Positions 5,262-6,557 of a stretch of DNA of 6,557 bases are shown piece by piece. The stretch covers positions 1 to 6,557 of the forward strand of contig JAGCZK010000034.1 in the NCBI GenBank assembly GCA_017960065.1. The letters are read 5' to 3'. Each line of letters begins with the position of its first letter. Within the stretch, counting starts at the first letter, position 1. Source of the stretch: Paludibacteraceae bacterium (GTDB lineage: Bacteria > Bacteroidota > Bacteroidia > Bacteroidales > Paludibacteraceae). A model generated the notes under the pieces. That model saw only the letters and a program-made list of their open reading frames with translations, did not search any database and had not been told where the DNA came from. Both the position numbers and the translations under genes were made by a program.

Positions 5262-6557
5262 CTATTTGTTTTGTTCCAATTTATAAGACTGGCCGTCAAC
5301 AACGACCAACAGTACCGGCTCTTCCGAGTCGAGCGTCAGGTTTGTTGTTTGCCCCCGGTACAGACATTTTCCTGAGAGTGTGCAAACTACCAACGAATGC
5401 GGCTGCGAATCGGTCAGTTGCAAGCGGTTGTTGCGAAAACCGCAACGCAGACCTGCCGTAGAAACCTCCGCAAGCGAAGACGGACGGCTAACCGTAAAAC
5501 TGCCCACCGGCAACCAACCCGAAGTTTCCTGACGGGCATTGGCAAATCCGAGCACGTTTCCGTTGGGTAGCGGATTCTGCACCTTTATACAGAGTTCGTA
5601 GGAACCTTGCGGAAACTGGCGGTGCCAGGTGTAGTCGAAGGTGACGATCTGTCCGTCGGCCGCCACGGTACGCAGGTCCCAGGGAGTGACGGTCTGATCC
5701 ACCACCGTGCCGTTTTGGCGCACCGCCACTACCACCGGCCACAAATCCGGGCCGTAATAGAAGGGAGCTACGCCGATGTTGCGCATTTGGATGGTCAGCG
5801 GAAACCAGGGGTCGGCCGTGGTAATATCGTCAAAGTACGAAGCGGTCACTTGCAGGTCGTACCCCATCTGCACCGAAGCGTCGATGGCTTTCTGGCGGGT
5901 TTGACCGTTGTAGTACTTGATTTGTTCGCAAAGCATCCAGGTCGGATGGGTCTCGCTCACGCAACGGTTCCAATCCTGACATTCGCCCGAGCCTCCGGCA
6001 AACAGCACTTGCTGCAGCGGCGGGTAGATTTCGCCGCCAATTGCTTCGGTCTGCCAGATTTGCGCCAGCCCCGCATTCTTCATTTTTTGCCAAAAACTCC
6101 AGTCCTGTCCACCCGAAGCCTTCGACAAGGTGGCGTAAGCGAAAGAATCGTCGTGAAATCCGACGGTGCGACCATTGTAGGAAATCCCGCCTTTGGGCTC
6201 GCGAACGCATATTTTCGTTACCGAAAATGCAGACTGGAACGCATCGAGTACCCGACGAAATGTGCCGGTGGGGACACTCCAGTCGGGCTTACCGTCGGAG
6301 GTATCCTCATCATACGGCCAATTGTGCCATTCTCCCCAGAAACCGAGCAGGCCGATGGTGATGTAACCGATGCGGCCGTCGCCGTCGTAGCGGTCGCCAA
6401 ACGCCGCGATGAAAGCTTCCATCGACTGAACGAAGAATTCATTGCCGTAATCGGGACACCAACCGTCGCCGCCCAAAGCGTCGGGTTCGTTGTAGTAACG
6501 GAGTTGAAGACCATGGTCGCGCACGAATTGCGGAATGCCGGTAGGCTCACCCGGATA
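5262..6557 (-). CDS. DUF4874/DUF4832-like glycosidase-type protein, C-terminal 431 aa (5' end beyond window)
   Basis: The frame is open to the window edge and the first 431 visible residues lack a start, so a signal peptide, if any, is outside. The GTG at 6524 is an internal Val, not a start. The first part looks like the end of a TIM-barrel of the kind in DUF4874 proteins: LRYYNEP (19-25 in window numbering) and IGLLGFWGEWHNWP (68-81), where Glu76 is a candidate catalytic acid. VGFHDDSFAYATL (132-144) matches the start of DUF4832-type domains. A beta-sandwich-like region (about 235-358, including IQMRNIGVAPFYYG and VLGFANAR) follows. The last 70 residues (NNRLQLTD, CTLSGKCLYRGQ, LVVVDGQSYKLEQNK) look like a type A T9SS sorting domain. 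It is likely an exported carbohydrate-active enzyme with unknown substrate. The family names come from memory of similar sequences and were not searched. Confidence 0.72.
   Translation of the reverse strand, partial: YPGEPTGIPQFVRDHGLQLRYYNEPDALGGDGWCPDYGNEFFVQSMEAFIAAFGDRYDGDGRIGYITIGLLGFWGEWHNWPYDEDTSDGKPDWSVPTGTFRRVLDAFQSAFSVTKICVREPKGGISYNGRTVGFHDDSFAYATLSKASGGQDWSFWQKMKNAGLAQIWQTEAIGGEIYPPLQQVLFAGGSGECQDWNRCVSETHPTWMLCEQIKYYNGQTRQKAIDASVQMGYDLQVTASYFDDITTADPWFPLTIQMRNIGVAPFYYGPDLWPVVVAVRQNGTVVDQTVTPWDLRTVAADGQIVTFDYTWHRQFPQGSYELCIKVQNPLPNGNVLGFANARQETSGWLPVGSFTVSRPSSLAEVSTAGLRCGFRNNRLQLTDSQPHSLVVCTLSGKCLYRGQTTNLTLDSEEPVLLVVVDGQSYKLEQNK

Noticed and set aside
4392..5286. Plus-strand frames of 182 and 140 aa opposite the addA start, yciH and the upstream gene
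   Set aside because: The minus-strand genes have conserved motifs (Walker A, SUI1) and these frames have none.

Overview
The window looks like part of a Bacteroidota (probably Bacteroidales) chromosome with fairly high GC. Three things point there. Promoter-like sequences match the Bacteroidota TTTG / TAnnTTTG pattern rather than the -35/-10 of other bacteria. Genes largely lack strong Shine-Dalgarno sites. The gene content includes an AddA-type helicase-nuclease, a stand-alone SUI1 protein, and a secreted-type carbohydrate-enzyme-like protein with a possible T9SS tail. The genus cannot be fixed from the sequence.

Layout, in minus-strand reading order. First comes a tight three-gene minus-strand run: the 3' part of a large protein resembling the DUF4874/DUF4832 family (5262-6557, cut by the window edge), a YciH/SUI1 translation-factor-like protein (4912-5256), and a complete AddA-type DNA helicase-nuclease (1890-4910). 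Junctions are a few bases or less, so co-transcription is likely. A candidate intrinsic terminator for this run lies at 1833-1867, about 22 nt past the addA stop.

That terminator is inside a small plus-strand gene (1793-1933, 46 aa) whose 3' end overlaps the 3' end of addA by 44 bp. The small gene is read away from a compact divergent promoter region (1739-1775), where two near mirror-image promoters share the same DNA within an 11-bp inverted repeat. The other promoter drives a second minus-strand pair: an integral-membrane PlsC-like acyltransferase (365-1714) overlapping by 4 bp (ATGA) an EamA/DMT-type transporter (1-368, cut by the window edge).

The genes belong to housekeeping or envelope functions: break repair, translation, phospholipid acylation, transport, and a probable extracellular enzyme. 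I see no defence island, CRISPR array, RNA gene, insertion sequence or attachment site. The most interesting part is 1739-1933: overlapping divergent promoters, a tiny uncharacterised protein gene, an embedded opposite-strand terminator and a tail-to-tail overlap with addA. There is no gene-free stretch over 300 bases.
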